DNA of 64,000 nucleotides from Anaerolineales bacterium. Its GTDB lineage: Bacteria; Chloroflexota; Anaerolineae; Anaerolineales; E44-bin32. The stretch lies in NCBI GenBank assembly GCA_029210945.1, contig JARGGH010000002.1, positions 62,001 to 126,000 of the forward strand, written 5' to 3'. Both the position numbers and the translations under genes were made by a program. The notes under the pieces were generated by a model that was not told where the DNA came from, ran no database searches, and saw only the letters and a list, made by a program, of their open reading frames with translations. Numbering within the stretch: position 1 is the stretch's first letter; each line of letters starts with the position of its first letter. This document shows, one piece after another, positions 53,298-63,200 of this stretch.

Positions 53298-55244
53298 ATG
53301 GGATTTCGCGGCGGCAACTGGTGGTCATACATCCGTTATGACGATGAGCAGGACAAGCCTGATGTCAGCCTTGAGCTGATGCGCAGGGTCGGCCACTACG
53401 CGCGCCCCTATTGGAAGAAGGTGGCCATCATCCTTGGGACGATGGTTACGATTTCCAGCCTGAGCCTGATCCCGCCGCTGCTGATCCGTGATTTACTCGA
53501 CAATGCCATCCCGAATCGCGATTTTGGCCGGCTGAACATGCTGGCGCTGGGGATGGTCTCGGTGCCGCTGATCAACGGACTGCTGGGCGTTGCCCAACGT
53601 TATGCCAGTTCACAGATCGGCGAAGGGGTCATTTTCGATCTGCGCACCGAGCTGTTTGCACACCTGCAGCGCATGAGCCTTCGCTTCTACACGAACACCC
53701 AGGTCGGCGAGTTGATGTCGCGCCTGAACAACGATGTGGTCGGGGCGCAGCGTGCGATTACGGGCACGTTTGTGACGATCCTCAGCAACGCGTTTTCTTT
53801 GATCGCGACGTTGATCATCATGGTGTCGTTGGAATGGCGCCTGACCTTGCTGGGGGTCGCGATCCTGCCGCTGTTTATCCTTCCCGCCCGGCGTGTTGGG
53901 AATGTTCTGCGGGACATCGCCCGGCGGTCGATGGAGATCAACGCGCGCATGAACGCACTGATGAACGAAACGCTCAACATCAGCGGCGCGTTGCTGGTGA
54001 AAATCTTCGGCCGCCACAAGGATGAGGTCACGCGTTTCAGGGATCGCGCCGGAGAGGTGCGGGATATTGGTGTGCGCCAGGCGGTCGTCGGGCGCTGGTT
54101 CTTCCTGGCGTTGAGCCTGGTGAGCGCGGTCGGGTCCGCGTTGGTCTTCTGGCTCGGGGGTCACCTTGTGCTGCGCGGCGCGTTTACAGTCGGCACGATC
54201 GTGGCCTTCAGCGCCTATCTGACCGATCTCTACGGCCCGCTCATGGCGATGACCAACGCCCGGGTAGACTTCGCCACCTCGATGGTCAGCTTTGAGCGCG
54301 TGTTTGAGGTGCTTGATCTGCCGGTGGAGATCCAGGATCCCGGAGAAGACGCGGTTGTGCTTGATGATGTGCGCGGCCATGTGCGGTTCGAGAATGTCAG
54401 TTTCAGCTACGAGGCGCCCGGCGAGGCGCCATCCGGCTTGAACGAGCAATTCCGGTTCCGCTGGGGTGGTGACATGACCTATGTCCCTGAGCGAGGCACA
54501 AAGAGCATGGATGGTGATGATCAGCGACCCGAGCATCTCACCCGCTGGGCTGTTGAGGAGATCGATTTCGAGATATTACCTGGCCAGGTCGCCGCACTGG
54601 TCGGCCCGAGCGGTGCCGGTAAGACCACGATCACCTACCTTCTGCCTCGACTCTATGATCCGACCGAAGGCCGAATTACGCTGGATGGTCATGACCTGCG
54701 GGAGATCGCACTGGACTCGCTCGCTGAACACATCGGGATGGTCACTCAAGAGATCTACCTGTTCCACGCTACAATCCGGGAAAATCTGCTCTATGCGAGA
54801 CCGGAGGCCACCCAGGAGGAGATTGAATCTGTTTGCCGGGCAGCAAACATTGACGAGTTCATCGCCTCGCTGGAAGATGGTTACGACACCGTTGTAGGGG
54901 AGCGGGGTTATCGCCTCTCGGGCGGCGAGAAGCAGCGCGTGGCAATCGCGCGCGTGCTGCTCAAAGATCCTCGGGTGCTCATCCTTGACGAGGCGACAAG
55001 CCACCTCGACTCTCAGTCGGAAGCCTTGATCCAGGAGGCCATGCAAACCGTGATGCGGGGTCGAACATCTCTGGTGATCGCCCACCGGCTGAGCACCGTG
55101 ATCGATGCCGACAAAATCCTCGTCATGGAGAACGGCCGCCTGATCGAGAGCGGCCAGCATGCTGATCTGATTGATGGAGGAGGCCTCTACGCCGACCTCT
55201 ATCAAACCCAATTCGACCCTGAGAAACGCAGGCTACAGGCTTAA
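53298..55244 (+). CDS. ABC transporter, fused permease and ATP-binding domains
   Basis: A 648-residue half-transporter of the exporter type. Six membrane helices span about residues 30-320, followed by the ATPase: Walker A GPSGAGKTT, signature LSGGEKQR, Walker B VLILDEAT, and the H-loop in IAHRLSTV. Between the first beta strand (VSFSYEAPGE) and the Walker A strand it carries an extra segment of about 45 residues at about 372-419 (includes FRFRWGGDMTYVPERGTKSM) that most exporters lack. It probably works as a homodimer. The substrate is unknown. GAAGGA precedes the ATG. Confidence 0.92.
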   Translation: MGFRGGNWWSYIRYDDEQDKPDVSLELMRRVGHYARPYWKKVAIILGTMVTISSLSLIPPLLIRDLLDNAIPNRDFGRLNMLALGMVSVPLINGLLGVAQRYASSQIGEGVIFDLRTELFAHLQRMSLRFYTNTQVGELMSRLNNDVVGAQRAITGTFVTILSNAFSLIATLIIMVSLEWRLTLLGVAILPLFILPARRVGNVLRDIARRSMEINARMNALMNETLNISGALLVKIFGRHKDEVTRFRDRAGEVRDIGVRQAVVGRWFFLALSLVSAVGSALVFWLGGHLVLRGAFTVGTIVAFSAYLTDLYGPLMAMTNARVDFATSMVSFERVFEVLDLPVEIQDPGEDAVVLDDVRGHVRFENVSFSYEAPGEAPSGLNEQFRFRWGGDMTYVPERGTKSMDGDDQRPEHLTRWAVEEIDFEILPGQVAALVGPSGAGKTTITYLLPRLYDPTEGRITLDGHDLREIALDSLAEHIGMVTQEIYLFHATIRENLLYARPEATQEEIESVCRAANIDEFIASLEDGYDTVVGERGYRLSGGEKQRVAIARVLLKDPRVLILDEATSHLDSQSEALIQEAMQTVMRGRTSLVIAHRLSTVIDADKILVMENGRLIESGQHADLIDGGGLYADLYQTQFDPEKRRLQA

Positions 55245-55407
55245 GCATCAACCGCTCCCCACATCTAGATCCGATTTTCATTTCGATTACAATCAAATTG
55301 GTCTGCAGTCAGTCTTGCTGCTTTGCAGTGGAATGGGCCCGATCCCTCTCGAATTGGATGAAACCTATCCGTTCATTTACCGTATAGAGTGTTAGAAGCC
55401 GATCAGA

Positions 55408-56004
55408 ATGTGTGGGTTGATGTCAGCAGCGCAGCGCCTTGCCGAAGCCGAATATATCGCCAGAGCACGCAACGGGGACGATGCAGCGTTCCACGAGGTC
55501 GTCAACGCTTTCCAGGGGCCTGTGTTCAATTTGTGCTATCGCATGCTGGGAAACCCGCAGGAAGCCGAGGATGCAGCCCAGGAGACGTTTCTAAAGGCTT
55601 ACCGTAATCTAAGGAGCTACAACCCTGATCGGAAGTTCACTAACTGGATCCTGTCGATTGCATCGAACCACTGCGTTGACAGGCTGCGCAAACGCAGACT
55701 CCAACTGATCTCACTGGATGAGTGGCTGCCGAGATTTGAGAACCCGGCACCCAACCCGGGACCTGAGCAAACTCTCACGGACAAGGAACTGCAGGAAGAT
55801 GTGCGTGAAATCCTGGACAGATTGGGATCTACAGATCGAGCGGCGATTGTGCTGCGCTACTGGTATGAATATTCGTATGAGGAGATCGCCGAGGCGCTTT
55901 CGCTGTCTGTGCCGGCTGTGAAGAGCAGGTTGCACCGGGCGCGGCGATCCCTGGCGGAGCAGTGGTCCCCACAGAGTGCTGTATTCGTGAATGGAGGTGT
56001 TTGA
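55408..56004 (+). CDS. ECF RNA polymerase sigma factor (RpoE type)
   Basis: 198 residues. Region 2 includes AFHEVVNAFQGPVFNLCYRML and the conserved AEDAAQETFLKAYRNL, and region 4 includes RAAIVLRYWYEYSYEEIAEAL with the helix-turn-helix SVPAVKSRLHRARRSL. The start could be 55408 or the second ATG at 55420, since neither has a strong ribosome site. It is coupled to the anti-sigma gene by adjacent stop and start. Confidence 0.92.
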   Translation: MCGLMSAAQRLAEAEYIARARNGDDAAFHEVVNAFQGPVFNLCYRMLGNPQEAEDAAQETFLKAYRNLRSYNPDRKFTNWILSIASNHCVDRLRKRRLQLISLDEWLPRFENPAPNPGPEQTLTDKELQEDVREILDRLGSTDRAAIVLRYWYEYSYEEIAEALSLSVPAVKSRLHRARRSLAEQWSPQSAVFVNGGV

Positions 56005-56005
56005 G

Positions 56006-56545
56006 ATGAGGCATCAAGAGTATGAAAAGCTGCTCTTCGAGCGAGAAGACCTCTCGGAAATTGAGCGTACGCGCCTCCAGGCCCATCTCATAGAGTGCGC
56101 CTGGTGTGCAACGTTGAACGATCAGTGGGCGGCTGTTGAGGGCATCCTTCGCTCTGCACCGAGCGTGCCGGCACCACAAGGTTTTGCAGCCCGCTTTCAG
56201 GTTCGCCTCGAAAAGGCGCGCCAGCGCAAACAGGCTCGCCTGCTGCTGCTGACCACGATGCTGACGATTATTGGCTTGCTTGTCGTCGCAAGCTTGTTGG
56301 GCTGGGCGTTGATCTCATCAGGGCCGACGATCTTCTCCTGGGTTTTGAAGGTGTTTAATCAGTTCTATTGGGTCGGATCGGTCTTCGATGTCTTTGTCGA
56401 TATGTTGATCCTTTTTCTGGAGAATTTGCTTGAACAATTACCTCTGGTGATCTGGATGGCAGCATCTGCGGCCGTCAGTTTGCTTTCGCTTACGTGGATC
56501 ACCACTGTCTACCGGTTGAGCTATCGTGATATTCGAAGGGAGTAA
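56006..56545 (+). CDS. Anti-sigma factor with zinc-finger motif
   Basis: 179 residues. The cytosolic N-terminus has the HxxxCxxC motif (HLIECAWC), the core of the anti-sigma zinc finger. Two or three membrane spans follow, the first around 85-108 and others around 135-165. The ATG at 56006 is chosen because GGAGGTG (55993-55999) lies six bases upstream; a frame from 55991 would use that ribosome site as codons. It begins 2 bp after the sigma stop, which supports a cognate pair. Confidence 0.88.
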   Translation: MRHQEYEKLLFEREDLSEIERTRLQAHLIECAWCATLNDQWAAVEGILRSAPSVPAPQGFAARFQVRLEKARQRKQARLLLLTTMLTIIGLLVVASLLGWALISSGPTIFSWVLKVFNQFYWVGSVFDVFVDMLILFLENLLEQLPLVIWMAASAAVSLLSLTWITTVYRLSYRDIRRE

Positions 56546-56549
56546 AACC

Positions 56550-57551
56550 ATGAAACGGTTAGCCTATGCATCACTGTTCGTGCTCGTGCTCGCCCTTGTC
56601 TCTCCGATCACCACCTTCGCAGCGGGGCCGGAGGATGGACGTGTCGTCCTGGGCACGGACTTTGTCCTTGAGAGCGGGGAGATCCTTGACGGCGACCTTG
56701 CGGTCATTGGCGGGACGGCGACCCTCGAGGTCGATTCTGTCGTAACCGGCACGGTCGCGATCATCGGCGGGAACCTGGCAGCTGACGGGATCATCGAGGG
56801 CGATTTAGCCGTCGTCGGCGGCAATGTCCGCTTTGGTGCGGCGGCGGTCCTCGAAGGTGATCTGATCTCGTTTGGCGGCAACGTCAACCGGGGAGCGGCT
56901 CAGATTGGGGGCGAATTTATCTCCGGGGACGAGCTTGATATTCCGCTCGCATTCCGTTTTGGAGAATTCTTCTCGGATGTGCCTGTTGTCGTGAGCCCGT
57001 TCATGCGGGATTCGTTCGGTTGGTCCGTGCTGCGCTACTTCTTCCAGAGCTTCATGCTCGCTGCGCTGGCCATTCTGGTGGTCATGTTCCTGCCGAAGCA
57101 AACCCGTCTTGTGGCGGACACGGTCGTCGAACAACCTTTGTTGGCCGGGGCTTTCGGTCTGCTGACAGCCGTCGTCGCACCGATCCTGATCCTGCTCTTG
57201 ATCGTGACGATCTGCTTCGCGATCGTTGGATTTGCTGCGGTCGTGTTTCTGGTCGCGGCCTGGGTCTTCGGCATGATCGCGCTCGGCCTCGAAGTTGGCG
57301 AGCGTTTGGGTAAGGCAACGAACGCAGATCTCCAGCCCGTCGTCGCCGCCGGGATCGGCACACTGATTTTCAGCCTGGTCGTGAACGGCATCGGATTCAT
57401 CCCCTGCGTGGGCTGGCTGGCGCCGCTGCTTCTGGGAGCCGTTGGGCTCGGCGCAGTCTTAATGACGCGCTTCGGAACCCGACATTATGCTCCGGGGACG
57501 ACCACAGCGGTCGCGCCGGTTGAGCCCGAAAAACCAGCCAAGCCAAAATGA
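56550..57551 (+). CDS. Bactofilin-like repeat membrane protein
   Basis: 333 residues. A signal peptide (through about residue 25) is followed by beta-helix-like repeats GDLAVIGG, GTVAIIGGN, GDLAVVGGN and GDLISFGGN, the pattern of polymer-forming bactofilin domains. A C-terminal region with four or five membrane spans and a Pro-rich tail follows. It is the third gene of the sigma/anti-sigma operon (4 bp after the anti-sigma stop) and so may be an output or sensor of that system; that is inference. A hairpin terminator lies 50 bp downstream. Confidence 0.8.
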   Translation: MKRLAYASLFVLVLALVSPITTFAAGPEDGRVVLGTDFVLESGEILDGDLAVIGGTATLEVDSVVTGTVAIIGGNLAADGIIEGDLAVVGGNVRFGAAAVLEGDLISFGGNVNRGAAQIGGEFISGDELDIPLAFRFGEFFSDVPVVVSPFMRDSFGWSVLRYFFQSFMLAALAILVVMFLPKQTRLVADTVVEQPLLAGAFGLLTAVVAPILILLLIVTICFAIVGFAAVVFLVAAWVFGMIALGLEVGERLGKATNADLQPVVAAGIGTLIFSLVVNGIGFIPCVGWLAPLLLGAVGLGAVLMTRFGTRHYAPGTTTAVAPVEPEKPAKPK

Positions 57552-57602
57552 TCGACGAAGAAGTCTTCAAAGTAAACCTCGCTCGTTACCAGATGTCCAA
57601 AG

Positions 57603-57628
57603 CCGGGGCGCTCAGATGAGCGCCCCGG
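57603..57628. terminator. Convergent terminator hairpin
   Basis: A 12-bp perfect stem (CCGGGGCGCTCA / TGAGCGCCCCGG) with a 2-nt loop lies between the bactofilin-like gene and the convergent glucosidase gene. Only short T tracts flank it, so it may serve both directions weakly. Confidence 0.65.
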
Positions 57629-57665
57629 TTGACATTGGCTTACGAGGAATTGCCCGGAATGGGCT

Positions 57666-60104
57666 CTAATAGTTGATCGACAACCGCTCAAATCCGCTTG
57701 TCTTGAACACGACAGAAGCCGGGTCGAGCGGTTTTCCGTCGATCGTCATCGAACGCGGCGCGGCGCCATGAAGATGGAGTTCAGTTTGCTCGAAGGGAAA
57801 TGGGAATTCGCCTTCTGTTTGCCATTGGATTTCAAGCGAAGTTCTCTTCTGGTCAAGAAGGAAAGTATCTATTCGATGAGGGCCGTAGCCATCCCCATCG
57901 TCGGAGAAGAGCAGGTTCCTGGTCACCTTACTTGCGCCCGGGTAAATGTGCAGTTCGAGGGTCTCACCGATGAGCGGTAACAGGCAGCCGCCGCGAACGA
58001 AGACCGGTATGACGTCCAGCGGCGTTTCCACCGTGATGACGGCTGGACCTGGCGAGCGGGTATCGTCCCAGAATGAATACCAGCTGCCCTCCGGCAGCGT
58101 GACTTCCCTGCTTGATGCGCCCTCCTGCAGCACCGGTGCGATCAGCAGATTGGATCCCAGGAAAAACTGATCCTCAATTTCCCGATATGCTTCGTTGGAG
58201 GGATCTTCCCAGAAGAGTGGACGGATTAATGGCAGCCCGGCTTCGCTTGTCTGCCAGGCGAGCGTGTAGAGATAGGGAAGCATGCGGTAGCGCAGCTGCA
58301 GCATGGCGCGCATCGCAGAGCGATAGGGATCGTCAAATCTCCAGGGTTCGCGCGGCGCAGAGATCGCTGAAGAGTGAGTGCGGAAGAATGGTGTGAAGGC
58401 GGCCAACTGCATCCAGCGCACCATCAGCTCAGGCGTTGGATCACCGCTGAATCCGCCGATGTCACTGCCCGTGAAAACGATTCCGCTCAGGCTCATCCCG
58501 AGCAAGAGGTTTAACGTGACTTGCAGTCCGTCCCAGGTGCTTTCCACGTCGCCGGTCCAGTTCCAGGCATAGCGCTGGTTTCCAGCCCAACCAGAACGCG
58601 AGAGGATAAACGGACGGAGTTCCGGGCGGTGTAGTCTTAATGCTTCCAGGCCAGACCGGTTCATGAGCAAGCCGTACAGGTTGTGGGCCTGGGTATGTTG
58701 ACCGCCTTTACCCTCCAGCGCATGCCGGGTGGATAGCGGCAGGGTGGCATCGCCCCAGGCTGAAAAAGCGGCAGGCTCATTCATATCGTGCCAGATCCCG
58801 GAAATGCCGTGCTTGAGCAGACGCGGATATTGACTGCTCCACCAGGTGCGCGTGCTCGGGTTTGTGAAGTCGGGGAAATGAACCCAGCCGGGCCAGACCG
58901 GTGCGCGGGCGACCCTCTCATTCTGCAGCATACAGAATGCCTCCGCTTGAAGCCCATCCCGGAACAGTCGGTAGCCGCGATCGATCTTTACGCCCGGGTC
59001 GATGATTGACACCAGTTTCACGTCTTGAGCTTGCGCTTGCTCGGAAAGGCTTTTTAAGTTCGGAAACCGGTGCGGGTCAGTCGTGAACACACGGTAGCCA
59101 TCCATATAGTCGATATCGAGATGGATGGCGCTCAACGGAAGGTCGTGTTCCCGAAAACCCTGCAGTACGTCCCTGACGTCATCTTCAGTGCGGTATCCCC
59201 ACCGGGATTGATGAAAACCGAGCGCCCAGCGGGGCGGGAGAAGAGCTCTGCCGGTCAGGTCCGAATAACGCTGCAGAACCTGTTCGAGGTCCCCAAAGCA
59301 GAGATAGTAACGCAGCATTCCTCCATGAAATTGCAGATCGATCTCATCCCTGATCGAGATCACCCCATCGTACGGGTTCTCATAGAAAACGACGTGACAG
59401 GTCTCGTCGTGCAGGACGAGCATCATTGGCACATTCAGGTAGAGCGGGTCATCGTCCCGGCCGTAGCTTCCGCCCGGATCACGATTCCACAACCGGTAGG
59501 CCCCGCCGCGCAAATTGACAGCACGTGTTCGTCCCCCCAGGCCGTAGACCGCGGCTGTCTCGGGGAGCGGGGATCTGTGTCGCCATGTCTTCCTCTGGCG
59601 CAGCGGGTCATCTTCGTGACGTATGACCTGCTCATCGAGAAGCCATGTCACCGACCCTGAAGGAGTGATGTGGGCTGAGACCTTGCCGGCAGCGAGGATC
59701 CAGTTTTGAGCGGTTTCAGAAAGCGCAGGTTGGGCTCCGGGCCAGTACCTCTCCTGGATGGCGTAAGGTACGGGCGGTTCGCCGGGACGCCACGACACGC
59801 GCACGACATCTTCGGCGAGGAAGAGAATCTCAAGTTTGGCCTGTTCAAAGGTGAACTCCGCACCGTGGTCTGTTGGCGCAGCGCTGAGGATCTTGCCGGG
59901 GGGTTCCCATCGCGGGGCATCGCTTTTTAGCGCCCGTATTAAATGACGATCTTGACGATCACGCATGATTGAGTACAGGATCGCCCGGGAAGGGTTTTCC
60001 CAGCCGATGAACCGAAGCGTTCGGAGCAGGTCGAAGATCTTCATGATTTCGTTCTCGCGTGCAGGCGCCGTCCCGAATGATCTGATGATATGACGAATGC
60101 GCAT
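57666..60104 (-). CDS. GH31 family alpha-glucosidase
   Basis: Up to 812 residues, starting at 60104 or at the second ATG 60044 (MKIFDLL). It hydrolyses terminal alpha-glucosidic bonds. The substrate-binding and catalytic segments are clear: LPPRWALGFHQSRWGYRTED, LDIDYMDGYRVFTTD, the nucleophile motif GIWHDMNEPAAFSAWGD, the acid/base region FTGSDIGGFSGDPTPEL, and FFRTHSS. The first 50 or so residues before GWENPSRA are not family-typical. No signal peptide is evident, so it is probably cytoplasmic. It is divergent from dnaE. Confidence 0.92.
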   Translation of the reverse strand: MRIRHIIRSFGTAPARENEIMKIFDLLRTLRFIGWENPSRAILYSIMRDRQDRHLIRALKSDAPRWEPPGKILSAAPTDHGAEFTFEQAKLEILFLAEDVVRVSWRPGEPPVPYAIQERYWPGAQPALSETAQNWILAAGKVSAHITPSGSVTWLLDEQVIRHEDDPLRQRKTWRHRSPLPETAAVYGLGGRTRAVNLRGGAYRLWNRDPGGSYGRDDDPLYLNVPMMLVLHDETCHVVFYENPYDGVISIRDEIDLQFHGGMLRYYLCFGDLEQVLQRYSDLTGRALLPPRWALGFHQSRWGYRTEDDVRDVLQGFREHDLPLSAIHLDIDYMDGYRVFTTDPHRFPNLKSLSEQAQAQDVKLVSIIDPGVKIDRGYRLFRDGLQAEAFCMLQNERVARAPVWPGWVHFPDFTNPSTRTWWSSQYPRLLKHGISGIWHDMNEPAAFSAWGDATLPLSTRHALEGKGGQHTQAHNLYGLLMNRSGLEALRLHRPELRPFILSRSGWAGNQRYAWNWTGDVESTWDGLQVTLNLLLGMSLSGIVFTGSDIGGFSGDPTPELMVRWMQLAAFTPFFRTHSSAISAPREPWRFDDPYRSAMRAMLQLRYRMLPYLYTLAWQTSEAGLPLIRPLFWEDPSNEAYREIEDQFFLGSNLLIAPVLQEGASSREVTLPEGSWYSFWDDTRSPGPAVITVETPLDVIPVFVRGGCLLPLIGETLELHIYPGASKVTRNLLFSDDGDGYGPHRIDTFLLDQKRTSLEIQWQTEGEFPFPFEQTELHLHGAAPRSMTIDGKPLDPASVVFKTSGFERLSINY

Positions 60105-60266
60105 GACGTGCGAATTGAACTATAGCCCGATTTTTTCATTGCCTGAATCTTAAAGTTTTGGGATTAAGGTCTCGAAAGGGTAGCGGAAGGATGAGGCGTT
60201 GAATATAATCGTCAATGACATTTCTTCAATCGTTAGAACTCATCCAGCCTGGTGGTCGGTAAACAC
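60105..60266. promoter_or_regulatory. Divergent region between the glucosidase and dnaE genes
   Basis: TATAAT (60204-60209) is a possible -10 for dnaE without a good -35. On the minus strand TATAGT (60124-60119) with TTCAGG 17 bp upstream is a possible promoter for the glucosidase. No operator-like repeat was seen. Confidence 0.4.
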
Positions 60267-63200
60267 ATGTCGTTCGTTCATCTTCATGTCCATTCTGAAT
60301 ACTCGCTTCTCGATGGCTTGAGCAAGGTGGATAAACTCGTCGAGCGGGCGAAATCGATGGATATGCCCGCCCTCGCGCTGACCGACCATGGAGCGATGTT
60401 TGGCTCGATCGAATTTTATCGTGCGGCCAAGAAGGCCGGGGTCAAACCGATCATCGGGATGGAATCCTACATGGCCGCACGCTCCATGACGGACCGGGAT
60501 CCACAATTTGACAGCCGGTCCTTCCACCTGCTGCTGCTGGCTGAGAATGATGTTGGCTACCGCAATTTACTTGAGATCGCCTCCGCCTCACAGCTGGAGG
60601 GTTTTTATTACCGCCCACGTGTCGATCACGAATTCCTGGCAGCTCATAATGAAGGTTTGATCTGCACGACAGGTTGCCTGTCGGGCGAGGTCCCGCGCGC
60701 GCTGCAGGCGGGCCAGGAGAAGAAGGCGATCGAGTTGTTGGATTGGTATTACGAAGTCTTTGGGCCGGATCGATATTTCTTCGAACTTCAACATCACGAC
60801 ATCCCGGAACTTGAGGCTGTCAATCAAAAGCTGGTCGAGCTGGCCAAACGCTACAATGGGCGTTTTGTGGCCACGAATGATGTTCACTATGTCGACCCGA
60901 GCGACGCAGAACTGCAGGACATTTTGCTCTGCATCCAGACCGGCTCGCTGCAAACCGATCCTGACCGCATGCGGATGACGGACACATCCTACTACATGCG
61001 ATCCGCTGAAGAGATGCAGCAGCTGTTCGGTCATCTCCCCGGCGCGCTGGAGAACACGCTCTGGATCGCCGAGCGCTGTCATGTGGATCTCGAGTTCAAG
61101 GGCTACCATCTACCTGAATTTGAGGTGCCGGATGGACACACGCCGGAGACCTATCTGCGCATGCTTTGTGAGCGTGGTCTCAGAGAGCGCTATGGTCGCT
61201 ATACCGATGACGTCCTCGTTCGCGAACGGCTGGATTACGAACTTGGGATCATCCATGAGATGGGCTTTGATGCGTACTTTTTGATCGTGTGGGATCTTTG
61301 TCGCTACGCTCAAGAAAACAACATCTGGTACAACGCCCGCGGGTCGGCTGCAGGTTCGATCGTCGCCTACTCATTGGAGATCACGATGGTTGACCCTATC
61401 GAGCATGGGTTGATCTTCGAACGATTTCTCAACCCGGGCCGCATATCCATGCCGGACATCGATCTCGACTTCCAGGATGACCAGCGCTACAAGATGCTCG
61501 AGTACACCACCAACAAATACGGGCAGGACAAGGTGGCTCAGATCATCACGTTCGGAACACTGGGGGCGCGCGCTGCGATCAGGGATGTCGGGCGCGTTAA
61601 AGATATCCCTCTTCCGGAGGTCGATCGGGTTGCCAAGCTGGTGCCTAACATCCCCGGGAAGCCAGTTTCGATCTCGGATGCGCTCAAGGAAGTCCCGCGC
61701 TTCCGGGAAGTGTATGAAGAGAGTTCCTATCTGCGCGATCTGATCGATACTGCAAAACAGCTTGAGGGCGTCGTTCGCAACGCGGGGACACATGCTGCCG
61801 GTGTGATCATCACCGACAAAACCATCGTCGAATACCTGCCGCTCCATCGACCCACCGGATCGAATCAAGAGGACAACCCGGTTGGTGCGGTGACGCAATT
61901 CGAGATGCATATCCTCGATTCGCTCGGACTGCTGAAGGTCGATTTTCTGGGCCTATCAACGCTGACGGTCATGGCGAGGGCTTGCGAGATGATCCGTGAG
62001 CGGCACGGGGTTGAGTTCGATATTAACTCGATACCGATCGATGACCCCGACACCTTCGATCTGCTGGGGCGCGGTGACGTTCTGGGGGTGTTTCAGGTCG
62101 AGGGTGTCGGCATGCGCCGGTATCTGATGGAGATGAAACCGCGCGAATTGGCGAACGTCATCGCGATGGTCGCACTTTACCGGCCGGGTCCGATGGAGTT
62201 CATCCCGACCTACATCCGCCGCATGCACGGGCTGGAACAGCCTTCCTACCGGCACCCGACTCTAGCTGCGATCTTTGAGGAGACCTACGGGATCCCCGTC
62301 TATCAGGAGCAGATCATGTTCGCCGCAATGGAGATGGCGAACTATTCAGCGTCCGAAGCCGACGGGCTGCGCAAAGCGATCTCAAAGAAAAACGCCAAGG
62401 CGCTCGCGCGCCACCGCGAAAAGTTCATCAAAGGGGCAGTTGAGAATCAAATTGGCAGCGAGACGGCGGTGGCCGTCTTCGATGACTGGGAAAACTTCGC
62501 CCGCTATGGTTTCAATAAAGCCCATGCGGCTGATTACGGGGTGATCGCCGTTCAGACTGCCTATCTGAAGGCTCATTACCCGCTTGAGTATATGACCGCA
62601 TTGCTTTCGGTCTTCAAACATGACAGTGATAAGGTCGCGATTTACATCGCCGATTGTCGCAGAATGGGGTTTGATGTTTTGCCGCCGAGTGTCAACTCAA
62701 GCGAGTTCGATTTCTCTGCCGAGGACGCCGTCGATGGTTCGCCGGCAATCCGCTACGGCCTGGGTGCGGTCAAGAATGTCGGCCACGGTGCAATCGAGAC
62801 GATCCTGGAAGCGCGTCAAGAATCCGGCGCGTTCGCCAGTCTGGAAGATTTCGCCCGGCGGGTGGATCTGCGAGCGGTGGGCAAACGCGCGCTCGAGTCA
62901 TTGATCCGCGTCGGAGCCCTGGATGCGCTGGGATCCCGGATCGCCATGATGGATGCGCTGGAGCGCATCAGCGCCCTTTCGGCGGCACACTTCCGCGCCT
63001 CTGAGGTGGGTCAGATGACGTTCTTTGGCGAGGGCAATGATGTCGATGATAGTCTGCAGCTGCAGGCTGTCGACGCCAATGTGCCCAAGCGCAGGCTCCT
63101 GCGGTGGGAGAAGGAACTGCTGGGTGTCTATGTCTCGGATCATCCGCTCACACCCCACCTTGAAGCGCTGACGCGCGTGGTGACCCACTTCAGCGCCGAG

